The notes beneath the pieces were generated by a model. The model had not been told where the DNA came from. It worked only from the letters and a program-made list of their open reading frames with translations, and searched no databases. Of a stretch of 64,000 nucleotides of DNA, positions 25,670-34,195 are shown piece after piece. Position numbers and translations under genes: made by a program. The stretch is from Streptomyces seoulensis (lineage in GTDB: Bacteria > Actinomycetota > Actinomycetes > Streptomycetales > Streptomycetaceae). The DNA lies in contig CP054936.1 in the NCBI GenBank assembly GCA_013364255.1, positions 5,970,353-6,034,352 of the forward strand. Reading direction: 5' to 3'. Every line of letters starts with the position of its first letter. Positions within the stretch are counted from its first letter, which is position 1.

Positions 25670-25924
25670 ATGTCTGACATGAGCGCAAGCGCGAGCCTGG
25701 CAACGACGCATCTGGTCACCCTGGCGGAGTTCGACAAGAACAAGGTCACCCCCGGCGTCCTCGGCTTCATCGTCTTCGCGGCGATGGCCCTGGCGGTGTG
25801 GGTCCTGATGAAGTCCATGAACCGCCACATGGGCAAGGTCGACTTCAAGGAGGCCTCGGACCCCGAGGGGAACACGCCCAAGGGCGCCTCCGGATCGGGC
25901 GGGCCCCACCCCTCCAAGGGCTGA
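25670..25924 (+). CDS. Small single-pass membrane protein downstream of mca
   Basis: 84 aa; an N-terminal outside part, one helix at about residues 28-47 (GVLGFIVFAAMALAVWVLMK), and a polar Gly/Lys/Pro tail in the cytoplasm. Its start lies 6 bp after the mca stop with GAGGG between, so it is in the mca operon. The pair is conserved in Streptomyces (SCO4967-SCO4968 as I recall). No function is assigned. Confidence 0.85.
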   Translation: MSDMSASASLATTHLVTLAEFDKNKVTPGVLGFIVFAAMALAVWVLMKSMNRHMGKVDFKEASDPEGNTPKGASGSGGPHPSKG

Positions 25925-25957
25925 GCCCGGCCCGCCCGGGGCCCCGCGAGGCCGGGC
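25925..25957 (+). terminator. Terminator hairpin of the mca operon
   Basis: GCCCGGCC at 25925-25932 pairs with GGCCGGGC at 25950-25957 around a GC-rich loop, directly after the stop codon. Confidence 0.6.
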
Positions 25958-26090
25958 GCCCGCCCGCCGACCGCCTCCCGGCCCGGTGCCCCTGGCCCGT
26001 CACCTCCGGCCTGGCGCCTCCGGCCCGGTGTCGCGTCACCGCCGGTGGGCGCAGTCGTGCTGCCCTCAACCAAGGCACCGGGCGCCCGCC

Positions 26091-29000
26091 TCACCCCGCC
26101 TCGCCGGTCTCCACCCCGCCGGCCTCCACCCCCATCACCTCGCGGGCGTGCCGGTCCGGGACCATGCCCAGGCGCCAGGCCTGCCAGCCCGCGTCCAGGT
26201 CCACGCCGCGCTCCAGGAGGAGCCGGTAGGCGTCCACGTAGGGGTCCAGCTTTCCGTCCCGCAGCGGATGGGCGGACCGGGCCAGCGCCGACAGTTCCTC
26301 CTGGGCCACCGCCGTGCCGATCTCCACCCCGCCCGGCGCCGCGAACGGCAGCAGGGTGCCGCGCAGGAACCGCGCCCAGTCCGCCCCGCGGGCGTCGCCG
26401 TACGAGGTGAACAGGGTCAGCGCCTCGTCGCACAGGGCCAGGGCCTGCGGGGTGCGGGCGTTGCCCGCGTCGACCACGGCCAGCTCCAGACAGGTCCACG
26501 CCTCACCGTGCGCGACCCCGATGCGCTGGAAGTCGGCGCGCGCGTCCACCAGCAGCTGCCGGGCGAAACCGGAGTTGCGCAGCGAGCCGGTGCGGGCCGC
26601 CCGCTGGTCGCGGGTCACCCGCGCCGAGTGGTGCCGGGCGCAGGCCAGCCCGTAGACGTCGCGCATCCGGGAGAACATCGTGCGGGACCGCTCCAGCTCC
26701 CGCACCGCCTCGTCCAGGTCGCCGGTCTCCTCCAGCGCCTGCCCCAGGTAGTACAGCGTGTACGCCTCGCCGCGCGCGTCCTCGTTGTCGCGGTGCCGGA
26801 CGGCCGCCCGGCGCAGCTCGGCCACCGCCTCGGCGGTGTCGCCGGCCACCAGCCGGGCCCGCGCCAGCTGGGTGAGCGCCCACGCCTCGCCCCGGGCGTC
26901 GCGGGTACGGCCGTAGCGCTCCAGAGCCTGGCGCAGGTCGTCCCGGGCGCGCGGCACGTCGCCCTGGCGCAGCGCCAGCTGGCCCAGCTGGAAGTGCGCC
27001 CACGCCTCCCCGTGCACCGAGTCGCCCTCGCGGTGCAGCACCAGCGAACGCGTCAGCAGGTCCAGCGCCTCGGCGAGGTGGCCCCGGTCGCGTTCCACCG
27101 CGGCCAGCGCGTGCATCGTCCAGGCCCGGTCGATCGCCAGTTCGGGCACCGACTGGAGCGCCAGCGCCTCGCGCAGCCGGGCCGCCGCCTCCGTCAGGTT
27201 GCCCTGGTGGTGCAGGGTGATGCCGAGCGAGTTCAGCGCACGGGCCGCGCCCGCGTCGTGGTGGGCCTCGCGGTACAGGTCGACGACGGAGGTCAGGGTG
27301 GCGCGGGCCTGGTCCAGCTCACCGAGCTGCCGGGCCGCGATGCCGGTGCGCCACTGCACCGAGCGGACCAGCAGCCCCTGGTCGACGGCCTGGGTCAGCT
27401 CGCTGATCTCACCGAGCCGGTACAGGTCGCCGCGCAGCAGGCAGTAGTCGCACAGCGCGCCGAGCAGGTCGAGCACGGCCGCCTGGTCGACGCCCTCGGC
27501 GTGCCGGAGCGCGGCCGTGATGAAGCTGGACTCGTCGTCCAGCCAGCGCAGCGCCTCGTCCAGGGACGTGAAACCGTGCGGGCTGAAGTGGTCGGAGCGG
27601 GTGGAGTTGTTGCCGTCGACCAGCCGCAGCACCGAGTCGGCCAGCTCGGCGTAGTTGCGGATCAGCCGTTCCTGCGCGGCGGTGCGCTCGGCGGGTTCCT
27701 CCTCGTCCAGCAGCCGGGCGTGGGCGAAGGCGCGCACCAGGTCGTGCAGCCGGTAGCGGCTGCCGCGCACGTGGTCGATCAGGCCCGCGCGGGCGAGGGC
27801 GGCCAGGTGCCGGGTGGCCTCCGTCTCGTCGGTGCCCGCCAGCGCGGCCGCCGCGGCGGCGCCCAGCGAGGCGCGGCCGGCCAGGGCGAGCCGGCGCAGC
27901 AGCCGCCGGGCCGGTTCCGGCTGGTCGGTGTAGCGCAGCCACAGCGCCCGCTCCACCGGCTCCACCGGGCCGTACGCCCCGAGGTCGGCGGCGAGCCGGC
28001 GCGGTGAGCGGGGGCCGAGGGCGGAGCCGGCGACGCGCAGCGCCAGCGGCAGCCCGCCGCACAGCCGGCGGATCACCTCGGCGGAGTCGGCGTCGTACGG
28101 GCCCGAGCTGTCCTCGGCGGCGGCGCCCAGCAACTCCTCCGCGCCCGCCTCGTCGAGCGGCTCGACGGGCAGCTGGTGCACCCAGGCGGACAGGTCGGCG
28201 GGCAGGTCGAGCGGCTTGCGGGCGGTGACCAGGACGAGGCTGTCGGAGCGTTCGGGGACCAGGGCGCGGACCTGGCCGGCGTCCGAGGCGTCGTCCAGGA
28301 CGATGGTGACCGGCACTCCCGTCACCTGCTGTTCGTACAGTTCGCCGAGCCGCTTGACCTGCTGGTCGGGGGAGGAGCGGTCGCGGAAGAGGAGCTGCTC
28401 GCGGGGCGCGCCGAGCCGGTTGAGCAGGTGCAGCAGGGCGTCCCGGGTGGGCAGCGGCGGCTCCTCCGGGTTGTCGCCGCGCAGGTCGACGACGACGGCG
28501 CCCCGGAACTGGTCCTTCAGGTCGTGCGCCGCGCGCACGGCGAGGGTGGTGCGGCCGGCGCCGGGCGCACCGTGCAGCACGACGACCGTGGGGCGGGTCT
28601 CGCTGCTGGCGCGGGCCGCCTGCACCCACTGCCGGATCTGCGCCACTTCCCGCCGCCGGCCCGCGAACGCGCCCGCCGGTTCGGGCAGTTGACCGAAGGA
28701 CTGCTCCAGCACGCTGCGCCTGCGGGCCGCCGCGCTCTTGTCGGCGCCGCGCAGCCGGGGCGCGGCCTTCTTCGGCGTGGTGGCGGCGGTGAGGACGCGC
28801 TGCTGGTCCAGGAACGGGCGGATGCCGCGCACCTCCAGCGCGGTGAGCCACTGCAACCGCAGCTGCTCCGGGCCGCCGGGCTGGCCGGCCGCGCCCGCCC
28901 GGTGGTGGGCGGCGGGCAGATGCGCGGCGGTCACCTTGACGACGGTGGCGGCGGCGCCGGCCGCGCCGGCGGCCAGTCCCGCGCCGACGGCGGTGCCCGC

Positions 29001-29306
29001 GCCGGCGCCCAGCGCGAGGTCGGCGACGGCCGCGGCGACGGCGGCGACGCCCGCGACCAGCAGCGGAGTGCCCGCGCCCTCGCGCGCGTAGCGCTGCGCG
29101 AAGGTCTGCGTCCCGGCCGCCGCCTCGTCCAGGGCGCGGGTGTAGGCCGCGTACTCCTCGGCGGCCGGCCCGGCGAGGGCGTCCAGCGCGTCGCGCGCCC
29201 GGGACAGCAGCACCGCGCCGTCCACCCGGCCGCCCGAGCGCCGCACCTCCTCCGCCACGGCCGTGCCCAGCAGCCGCTCGGCGTCCGCCCGATGACCGTC
29301 CCGCAT
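26091..29306 (-). CDS. NB-ARC/TPR STAND-type protein, 1071 aa
   Basis: The start at 29306 has GGAGGGGG upstream. Residues about 80-128 are a long Ala/Gly hydrophobic stretch that could be one or two membrane helices. Residues about 210-500 are an NB-ARC ATPase: P-loop GAPGAGRTT (246-254), Walker B VTIVLDDASD (about 335), and GGLPLALRVAGSALG as the GxP motif. Residues about 560-1000 are tetratricopeptide repeats. STAND proteins act as signal-triggered switches in regulation (AfsR-like) or in antiviral NLRs. The P-loop lysine is replaced by arginine (R252). No obvious effector domain is fused. Composition is like the core genome. It borders the defence island, so a defence role is possible but not shown. 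Confidence 0.85.
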   Translation of the reverse strand: MRDGHRADAERLLGTAVAEEVRRSGGRVDGAVLLSRARDALDALAGPAAEEYAAYTRALDEAAAGTQTFAQRYAREGAGTPLLVAGVAAVAAAVADLALGAGAGTAVGAGLAAGAAGAAATVVKVTAAHLPAAHHRAGAAGQPGGPEQLRLQWLTALEVRGIRPFLDQQRVLTAATTPKKAAPRLRGADKSAAARRRSVLEQSFGQLPEPAGAFAGRRREVAQIRQWVQAARASSETRPTVVVLHGAPGAGRTTLAVRAAHDLKDQFRGAVVVDLRGDNPEEPPLPTRDALLHLLNRLGAPREQLLFRDRSSPDQQVKRLGELYEQQVTGVPVTIVLDDASDAGQVRALVPERSDSLVLVTARKPLDLPADLSAWVHQLPVEPLDEAGAEELLGAAAEDSSGPYDADSAEVIRRLCGGLPLALRVAGSALGPRSPRRLAADLGAYGPVEPVERALWLRYTDQPEPARRLLRRLALAGRASLGAAAAAALAGTDETEATRHLAALARAGLIDHVRGSRYRLHDLVRAFAHARLLDEEEPAERTAAQERLIRNYAELADSVLRLVDGNNSTRSDHFSPHGFTSLDEALRWLDDESSFITAALRHAEGVDQAAVLDLLGALCDYCLLRGDLYRLGEISELTQAVDQGLLVRSVQWRTGIAARQLGELDQARATLTSVVDLYREAHHDAGAARALNSLGITLHHQGNLTEAAARLREALALQSVPELAIDRAWTMHALAAVERDRGHLAEALDLLTRSLVLHREGDSVHGEAWAHFQLGQLALRQGDVPRARDDLRQALERYGRTRDARGEAWALTQLARARLVAGDTAEAVAELRRAAVRHRDNEDARGEAYTLYYLGQALEETGDLDEAVRELERSRTMFSRMRDVYGLACARHHSARVTRDQRAARTGSLRNSGFARQLLVDARADFQRIGVAHGEAWTCLELAVVDAGNARTPQALALCDEALTLFTSYGDARGADWARFLRGTLLPFAAPGGVEIGTAVAQEELSALARSAHPLRDGKLDPYVDAYRLLLERGVDLDAGWQAWRLGMVPDRHAREVMGVEAGGVETGEAG

Positions 29307-29628
29307 GTCCCGTCCCCCTCCGGCGGCAACTCTTGTGCGTCACAGTGTCCTTCGCGGCGCACGTGAGCGCGAGGGTGCGACGATCACGGGTCGGCCCGGG
29401 ACGTGGCCGCAGGCCGCGCGGGAAGCTGGGCGGTTACGGTCCGTGCCTGGTCGGGGCGGGTGAGGCAGGACGTGGAGGACATGCCGAACCGACTGGCCCA
29501 CGAGATATCCCCATGTCCCCCAGAGCACGTGCCGGCCAGTCACCGAGGCCACCGGCATGGCACGCCCAGGGTCTGCTGGGACGCATTCTGGAGCCGTGCG
29601 CGATTCCTGGACGGCATAGGGAAGACGG
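29307..29628. other. Region between the STAND gene and the HNH gene
   Basis: About 320 bp. It must hold the promoter of the minus-strand STAND gene at the left side and the 3' end of the Septu-like operon at the right. No clear hairpin, repeat or gene was found. It marks the left boundary of the island. Confidence 0.3.
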
Positions 29629-30480
29629 TCAGTCGTCCCATTCATCGAGGTACCCGGATGTGATGTACCAGGGACTCGCTGCCAGGGCCCGGTAGAGGGC
29701 CGCCTGCCAGGAGTTGCGGGTTCCGTAGCTCGCGGCCCGGTGCTGCATCTCGTCGAGCACGGCCCGGTACGGCTTGCCTCGCAGATAGTCGTTGAGCGCG
29801 GCCAGCTCGGTGCCCACCTGGGCGGCATAGAGCCTGGCGAGGTTGCAGGTGGTGAAGTGTCGCTGGACGCGCGCCGTCAAGGTCGCCGACCAGTCGGGGT
29901 GCGGGGAAACGAAGAAGACGGCGCCTGGCTCCGGTGGTGTGGTCAGACGGGCGGCCAGCCACACGTGGTCGGTGACATCGTCGAAATAGGGATGGAGCGT
30001 CTGCTCCTCGGCCGTGGCCGGTGCCGCTTCGCCTCTGGCCTTGTTGCAGGGCAGGCACGCGGGAACGAGGTTGGCCGGGGTGACCGCGAGCAGCGGGTAG
30101 GCGACCTTGGGGAGCTGGTGGTCGATGGTGTCGGCGAACCCGTGTCCGCACAGGGGGCAGAGTCCACGATGGGCGCGTTTGAGCAGCTGGTCGTAGATCT
30201 CCCGGCCGGCGCTTCCTTTGCGCGCCATGCGGCTGGTGTAGCAGCCGGTGAGCTTCTTGTTGTCACCCTTGGCCGTATCGGCGCCGTCGGGCTGATCCCG
30301 CAGGTGGCTCAGGGTGTGGAGCGACGCGGTGGTGGCGGCCGTCTCGTACTCGTCGGCCGCGTCGGCGACGGCGTCTTCCAGCTGTTCCAGGCGGGCTTTG
30401 ACCTTCGTTGGGCGGGTGTTCGAGATGCAGGTCGAGTAGACGTCGCGAACGTCGAGGTCGGGGCGTGGGAGCGGCCACAT
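29629..30480 (-). CDS. HNH endonuclease, PtuB-like
   Basis: A 283-aa protein with an HNH nuclease in residues about 105-150: C108-x2-C111, D120-H121 (TIDHQLPK), N137 (PANLVP) and C142-x2-C145-N146. It is a zinc-bound beta-beta-alpha-metal active site. The spacing and the LPKVAYPLLAVTPANLVPAC sequence are typical of HNH proteins paired with SMC-like ATPases in Septu (PtuB). The start codon overlaps the stop of the ATPase gene (TGATG), so the two are coupled and very likely act together. The expected role is abortive or direct cleavage of phage DNA or RNA when the ATPase senses infection. Confidence 0.8.
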   Translation of the reverse strand: MWPLPRPDLDVRDVYSTCISNTRPTKVKARLEQLEDAVADAADEYETAATTASLHTLSHLRDQPDGADTAKGDNKKLTGCYTSRMARKGSAGREIYDQLLKRAHRGLCPLCGHGFADTIDHQLPKVAYPLLAVTPANLVPACLPCNKARGEAAPATAEEQTLHPYFDDVTDHVWLAARLTTPPEPGAVFFVSPHPDWSATLTARVQRHFTTCNLARLYAAQVGTELAALNDYLRGKPYRAVLDEMQHRAASYGTRNSWQAALYRALAASPWYITSGYLDEWDD

Positions 30481-32033
30481 CAGGACAGTCCCTCCGGTGC
30501 CCAGGCGTCGTCGCCGAGGTCGCGGAGCGCGATCAGGGAGCGGGCGATGATGCGCGCTTCGCCGCCGAGCCGGCCGCCGAACCGGGCCAGGATGCCGTCG
30601 AAGGACTCCCCGTCGTCGACGAGGCGTTTCAGTTCGGCGTGGAAACCGGAGGCGGTGACCTCCAGGCCGAAGACTTCGCGGGTGAGGACGCCGACGTTCT
30701 CCCCGAATGTCTCCGTCTCCGGGCGGTCGGCGACCACGTGGTCGCCGTAACGGCGCAGCTTCCACACGCAGTCCGCGGGGACTTCCTGCAGGACCACCGG
30801 TGAGTGGGTCGCGATGAGCGCCAGCCCGTTGCGATTGGATATGAGGCTGGACAGCACCCGGACCAGGGCCGACAGCAGAGGCGGATGCAGGTGGGTCTCC
30901 GGCTCGTCGATGATGACGAGGGTGCGCTCGCCGACATGCTCGACCAGCCGGGTCACTGTCAGCAGCACGACCTTGTGGCCGGAGCTGAGGGAGGCGAACA
31001 GCTTGCGGGCCTTCGCCCGGCGGCTGTTGGGGCTGCGCGTGGCCTGGAAGTCCTCCAGCCAGTCCTCGGCCAGCAGTCCACTGCCGGCGTATGTCAGCGT
31101 CCGCAAGGCGCTGATCCAGCGGTACGCCTGCTCGCCGGTCAGGCACGCCTCGACGCTCTCGGCGAAGTCCCGTCTCAGCTGCCACTGGGACTTGAAGCGC
31201 GGCGCACGTGAGCCATTCGATGGCATGCGCAGGCCGACGTGGGTGGTGGGGAAGGACTCGTCGTGCGGGAGGAAGGGCAGGTCGTCGAACGCGCTGAAGG
31301 AAACACTGACGAGGTTGCCGAAGGAACGGCGTCGGCCTCGGCTGTCCTCGATGATGCGGCCGACCTCCGCGGGATCGGCCTCCGGGTCGGAGACCGCTCT
31401 GGCCAGGCGATTGAGCAGAACGGACTTGCCCGCCCCGTTCCGGCCGGTCAGCACGTGGATGTTGCTGGAGGGCCGGGTGTGGGGCGTCACGCGGAAGGAG
31501 AGCTCAAGGCCGTCGGCGCCCGCAGCGGCCGGCCCGGGGCCCTGGTAGACGACGTGGAAGGGAGTGATGCGGTCGCCGTCGCGGGCGATGCGCCGGAACT
31601 GCTCCTCGACCATGAACGGCTTGACGAACCGCCACAGCGAGGTCCGTGTCACCTCCTCGCGGCCGGCGGTTTCGAAGATGCCGTCGTCGAAGGCCATGTC
31701 CCGCAGACCGATCAGGACTCCCCGGCGTATCTCGTCACCGAACTGGCGCAGTCGCTCGTAGTACGTATCGTCCTGTCCGACGGAGAAGAACCGTTCATCG
31801 AGCGAGGTGAAGTGCTGCGGCAGATCCGGAACGCCGTCCTCGTGATCGTCCATGCCGAGGTGGGCGATCTTGACCTGGCCGATCTGGTGCAAGGTGCCTG
31901 CCGAGTCCGCGATCGACACCCGGAACAGGGTGCGGAATCCGTGGTCGTCCCACGCCTCCTTGCTCAGGAGCACCCAGGGGCGCGGACCTCTCGCGGGGAC
32001 GTGCCCGGGCCCCTCCAACACCATGAACTGCAC
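30480..32033 (-). CDS. AAA/SMC-like ATPase, PtuA-like
   Basis: A 517-aa ATPase starting at GTG 32033 with AGGAG 6 nt upstream. Walker A is TGRNGAGKSVLL (K203), the ABC signature is LSSGHK (349-354), Walker B is TLVIIDEPETHLHPP (D376, E377), and the switch histidine is H410 (ATHSP). The region between Walker A and signature holds about 130 residues, short compared with OLD or SMC coiled coils, as in AAA_21 proteins of defence systems. It is transcribed just ahead of an HNH gene, the PtuA-PtuB arrangement of Septu. No reverse transcriptase is nearby, so it is not a retron-Septu hybrid. The N-terminal 170 residues are not recognised. Confidence 0.8.
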   Translation of the reverse strand: MQFMVLEGPGHVPARGPRPWVLLSKEAWDDHGFRTLFRVSIADSAGTLHQIGQVKIAHLGMDDHEDGVPDLPQHFTSLDERFFSVGQDDTYYERLRQFGDEIRRGVLIGLRDMAFDDGIFETAGREEVTRTSLWRFVKPFMVEEQFRRIARDGDRITPFHVVYQGPGPAAAGADGLELSFRVTPHTRPSSNIHVLTGRNGAGKSVLLNRLARAVSDPEADPAEVGRIIEDSRGRRRSFGNLVSVSFSAFDDLPFLPHDESFPTTHVGLRMPSNGSRAPRFKSQWQLRRDFAESVEACLTGEQAYRWISALRTLTYAGSGLLAEDWLEDFQATRSPNSRRAKARKLFASLSSGHKVVLLTVTRLVEHVGERTLVIIDEPETHLHPPLLSALVRVLSSLISNRNGLALIATHSPVVLQEVPADCVWKLRRYGDHVVADRPETETFGENVGVLTREVFGLEVTASGFHAELKRLVDDGESFDGILARFGGRLGGEARIIARSLIALRDLGDDAWAPEGLS

Positions 32034-32992
32034 AGAGTGCTCCTGGTCTTCCGCAGATCTGCTGGCGCGCTGATCCTACGGCGGCCCGTCTGGTGAGCCG
32101 CCAACTGCCGCAGGGAAGACTGGAGCCCGAAGCGGCGCTGTTGCGTCCAGGTGAGCCAGGTGGGGGAGCGATGGCGCAGGGGAGGGAACAGTTGGTCCAG
32201 GCGGTGGACGGAGCGCTGGCCGGAGAAGGGCGCGCCGGCGGACGCATGGCGTCCGTGAGGCACACGCACGTCGGGGATGTGCACTGCCTGGAGGACAGCA
32301 GGTTCTGACCGTGGTCATGAGTGACGTGCTGGTCCTGCTCGTCGTCGGTATTTGGCGGCTCTCGGCCCCGTCGGAGGCTGGAGGCATGCCGGCTGCGGCT
32401 CCGTATCCACCGTCGGCTCCTTCTCGTGCCTCTCCGTACTGCAAGGTCCAGCACCCCAATGACACCGTCGCCTCCGACGCGGTGAACCTCGGCATGCCTG
32501 ACGGTCACGCGTCGCGGCCCAGCCTGCCTCGGCAGTGGCGGGGGCGAACGAGGCCTCCCAGCACCTTCCTGTACTGGGAGGAGTCGAATCTGGACGACAG
32601 CTATACTCCATAGAGTGGCCACACGAGCTATCCGTGGCATCTACGTCGAGACGGCACTTGTACTCATTGGCTCCATATGTCCCCAGGGCCATGCCTTCCC
32701 GGAGAACCCGCGCCTCGACTGAGCTGCCAAGGCGTCGGCGCAAGCAGTTTTTGGACGAGTGGGTCAACTAGCTAAGTGGGCCCTCATGCAGGCGAGGCCG
32801 TGGCAGTTCGTCGCTCGACAAATCACTGGCCGCTCGCCTCAACCGAGCAGTCGGTGCGCGACTCCTCATGCCGCGCGGGCCGTGCTGAAGGGGCGGTTTG
32901 CATACCCAACGCGACCGGGCTTCTCTGCTGACCATGCCGTGTGCCACTGTCGGTCCTGTCGCACTAAAGTGGCGGACGCACGGTACACAACC
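32034..32992. other. 959-bp region between the two defence operons, no confident gene
   Basis: Divergent promoter region of the Septu-like operon and the methyltransferase. Short frames exist on both strands (for example plus 32634-32771, 45 aa, Arg-rich and ending in FLDEWVN), but none has convincing coding character. TATACT at 32602-32607 is a strong -10 match. Part of the stretch may be decayed mobile-element DNA. Confidence 0.35.
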
Positions 32993-34030
32993 ATGATCAA
33001 GGGAGGCCTCGTGGGGCTGGCCACGAACCTGGTGGGACCAGCAGACCCGGAGGTCCAGCTCACCATCAACTTGGGTGAGCTGCCGACTCCTGCCCCACGA
33101 GAGCGCAAGACCACCCGCAACCCTGATCTCCACAGCCCGCTGCGGTATCCGGGTGGCAAGCGGCAACTAGTCCCCTTCTTCGTAGACCTGCTCAAGCTGA
33201 ATGGGCGGACGCCGCTTCCACTCTTCATCGAGCCCTTCACGGGGGGAGCCGCAGTCTCGCTTCACCTGCTGGCTGCGGACTTGGTCGATCAGGTCGTGCT
33301 GGCCGACCTTGACCCTTTGGTCTACGCCTTCTGGCACCAGGCGTGCTACCAGACTGAGCAGCTGGTCGATGACATCGCAGCCGCCGACGTGACCCTCGAA
33401 GAGTGGCACCGTCTGCGGGCCAACCCGGGCCGTACGCTTCGGGAGAAGGCCTACGCTTGCTTGTTCCTCAACCGCACGAGCTACTCCGGCATCCTCCAGG
33501 GACGAGCCGGACCGATCGGTGGCCAGAAGCAGCAGAGCGCTTACAAGATCGACTGCCGCTTTTACAAGGATGAGATCATCTACCGGCTTCGGCAGATCGG
33601 TCAGCTTGCCAGCGACAACCGGATCGCGGCAGTTCGACGGACCGGAGTGCAGACCACGGTGAAGTGGGTCGAAGAGCAGTTCAACGAGGTGGGCCGTCTC
33701 TACTACTTCGACCCACCGTTCTGGGAGAAGGGCGAGCGCCTCTATCGCAAGGCGTTCGGTCGTCGCGAGCACGAGCAGCTGGCGAGTCTCCTTACCGGCC
33801 TCGAAGCTCCCTGGGTGCTGTCTTACGACTACCATGACGAGATCATCGACCTGTACCGCGAGTCGGCACAGAACGAAGGTCATGAGGCCAGCGATCTGGT
33901 GCCAGCGGGTGGCCCTCGCTTGCACAAGACGGATCTCCTCTATTGCAATCGTCACAAGGGCCGCGGAGCCACGGAGCTGATCATCACCAACCTTCCCCAC
34001 CTTCCGCAGGAACACGTGAGCGGGGCCTGA
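32993..34030 (+). CDS. D12-class N6-adenine DNA methyltransferase (Dam family)
   Basis: About 345 aa. The SAM-binding motifs of D12-class enzymes are present: motif X LRYPGGKRQLV (about 50-60), motif I FIEPFTGGAAVSL (about 78-90), and catalytic motif IV YYFDPPFW (D240-P-P-F243). It methylates adenine at N6 in a short site, GATC in classical Dam, but the site here is not predictable. The start is uncertain: ATG 32993 has no ribosome binding site, while GTG 33011 in frame has AAGGGAGG 4 nt upstream. The frame stays open to 32759, but that part looks non-coding. It is followed by a hairpin and the HerA gene on the same strand. G+C is below the core genes. Confidence 0.85.
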   Translation: MIKGGLVGLATNLVGPADPEVQLTINLGELPTPAPRERKTTRNPDLHSPLRYPGGKRQLVPFFVDLLKLNGRTPLPLFIEPFTGGAAVSLHLLAADLVDQVVLADLDPLVYAFWHQACYQTEQLVDDIAAADVTLEEWHRLRANPGRTLREKAYACLFLNRTSYSGILQGRAGPIGGQKQQSAYKIDCRFYKDEIIYRLRQIGQLASDNRIAAVRRTGVQTTVKWVEEQFNEVGRLYYFDPPFWEKGERLYRKAFGRREHEQLASLLTGLEAPWVLSYDYHDEIIDLYRESAQNEGHEASDLVPAGGPRLHKTDLLYCNRHKGRGATELIITNLPHLPQEHVSGA

Positions 34031-34068
34031 CGAAGGGGTGACCCACCTGATCGGCCAAGACCCCTTCG
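34031..34068 (+). terminator. Hairpin between the methyltransferase and herA-like genes
   Basis: CGAAGGGGT (34031-34039) pairs perfectly with ACCCCTTCG (34060-34068) around a 20-nt loop, immediately after the methyltransferase stop. It may end or attenuate transcription, so the methylase may not be in one operon with herA. Confidence 0.55.
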
Positions 34069-34195
34069 ACTGTCAGAGGGGTTTGGCAGGATGTCACACG
34101 TGCAGCGAGGCGTATCTCGACGGCACAGTCTGCGTTGCGCTCACAGCGGCAATGGTGCGCCTGCCCTGTGAGGTCGATCACGGATAGGGGCGAAA

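Noticed and set aside
30480..32033. Retron with PtuAB effectors
   Set aside because: No reverse transcriptase gene lies near the ATPase/HNH pair.
32759..32992. Upstream extension of the methyltransferase by 78 codons
   Set aside because: It has no ribosome binding site and low-quality sequence with scattered Cys; the D12 domain starts later, and AAGGGAGG precedes GTG 33011.
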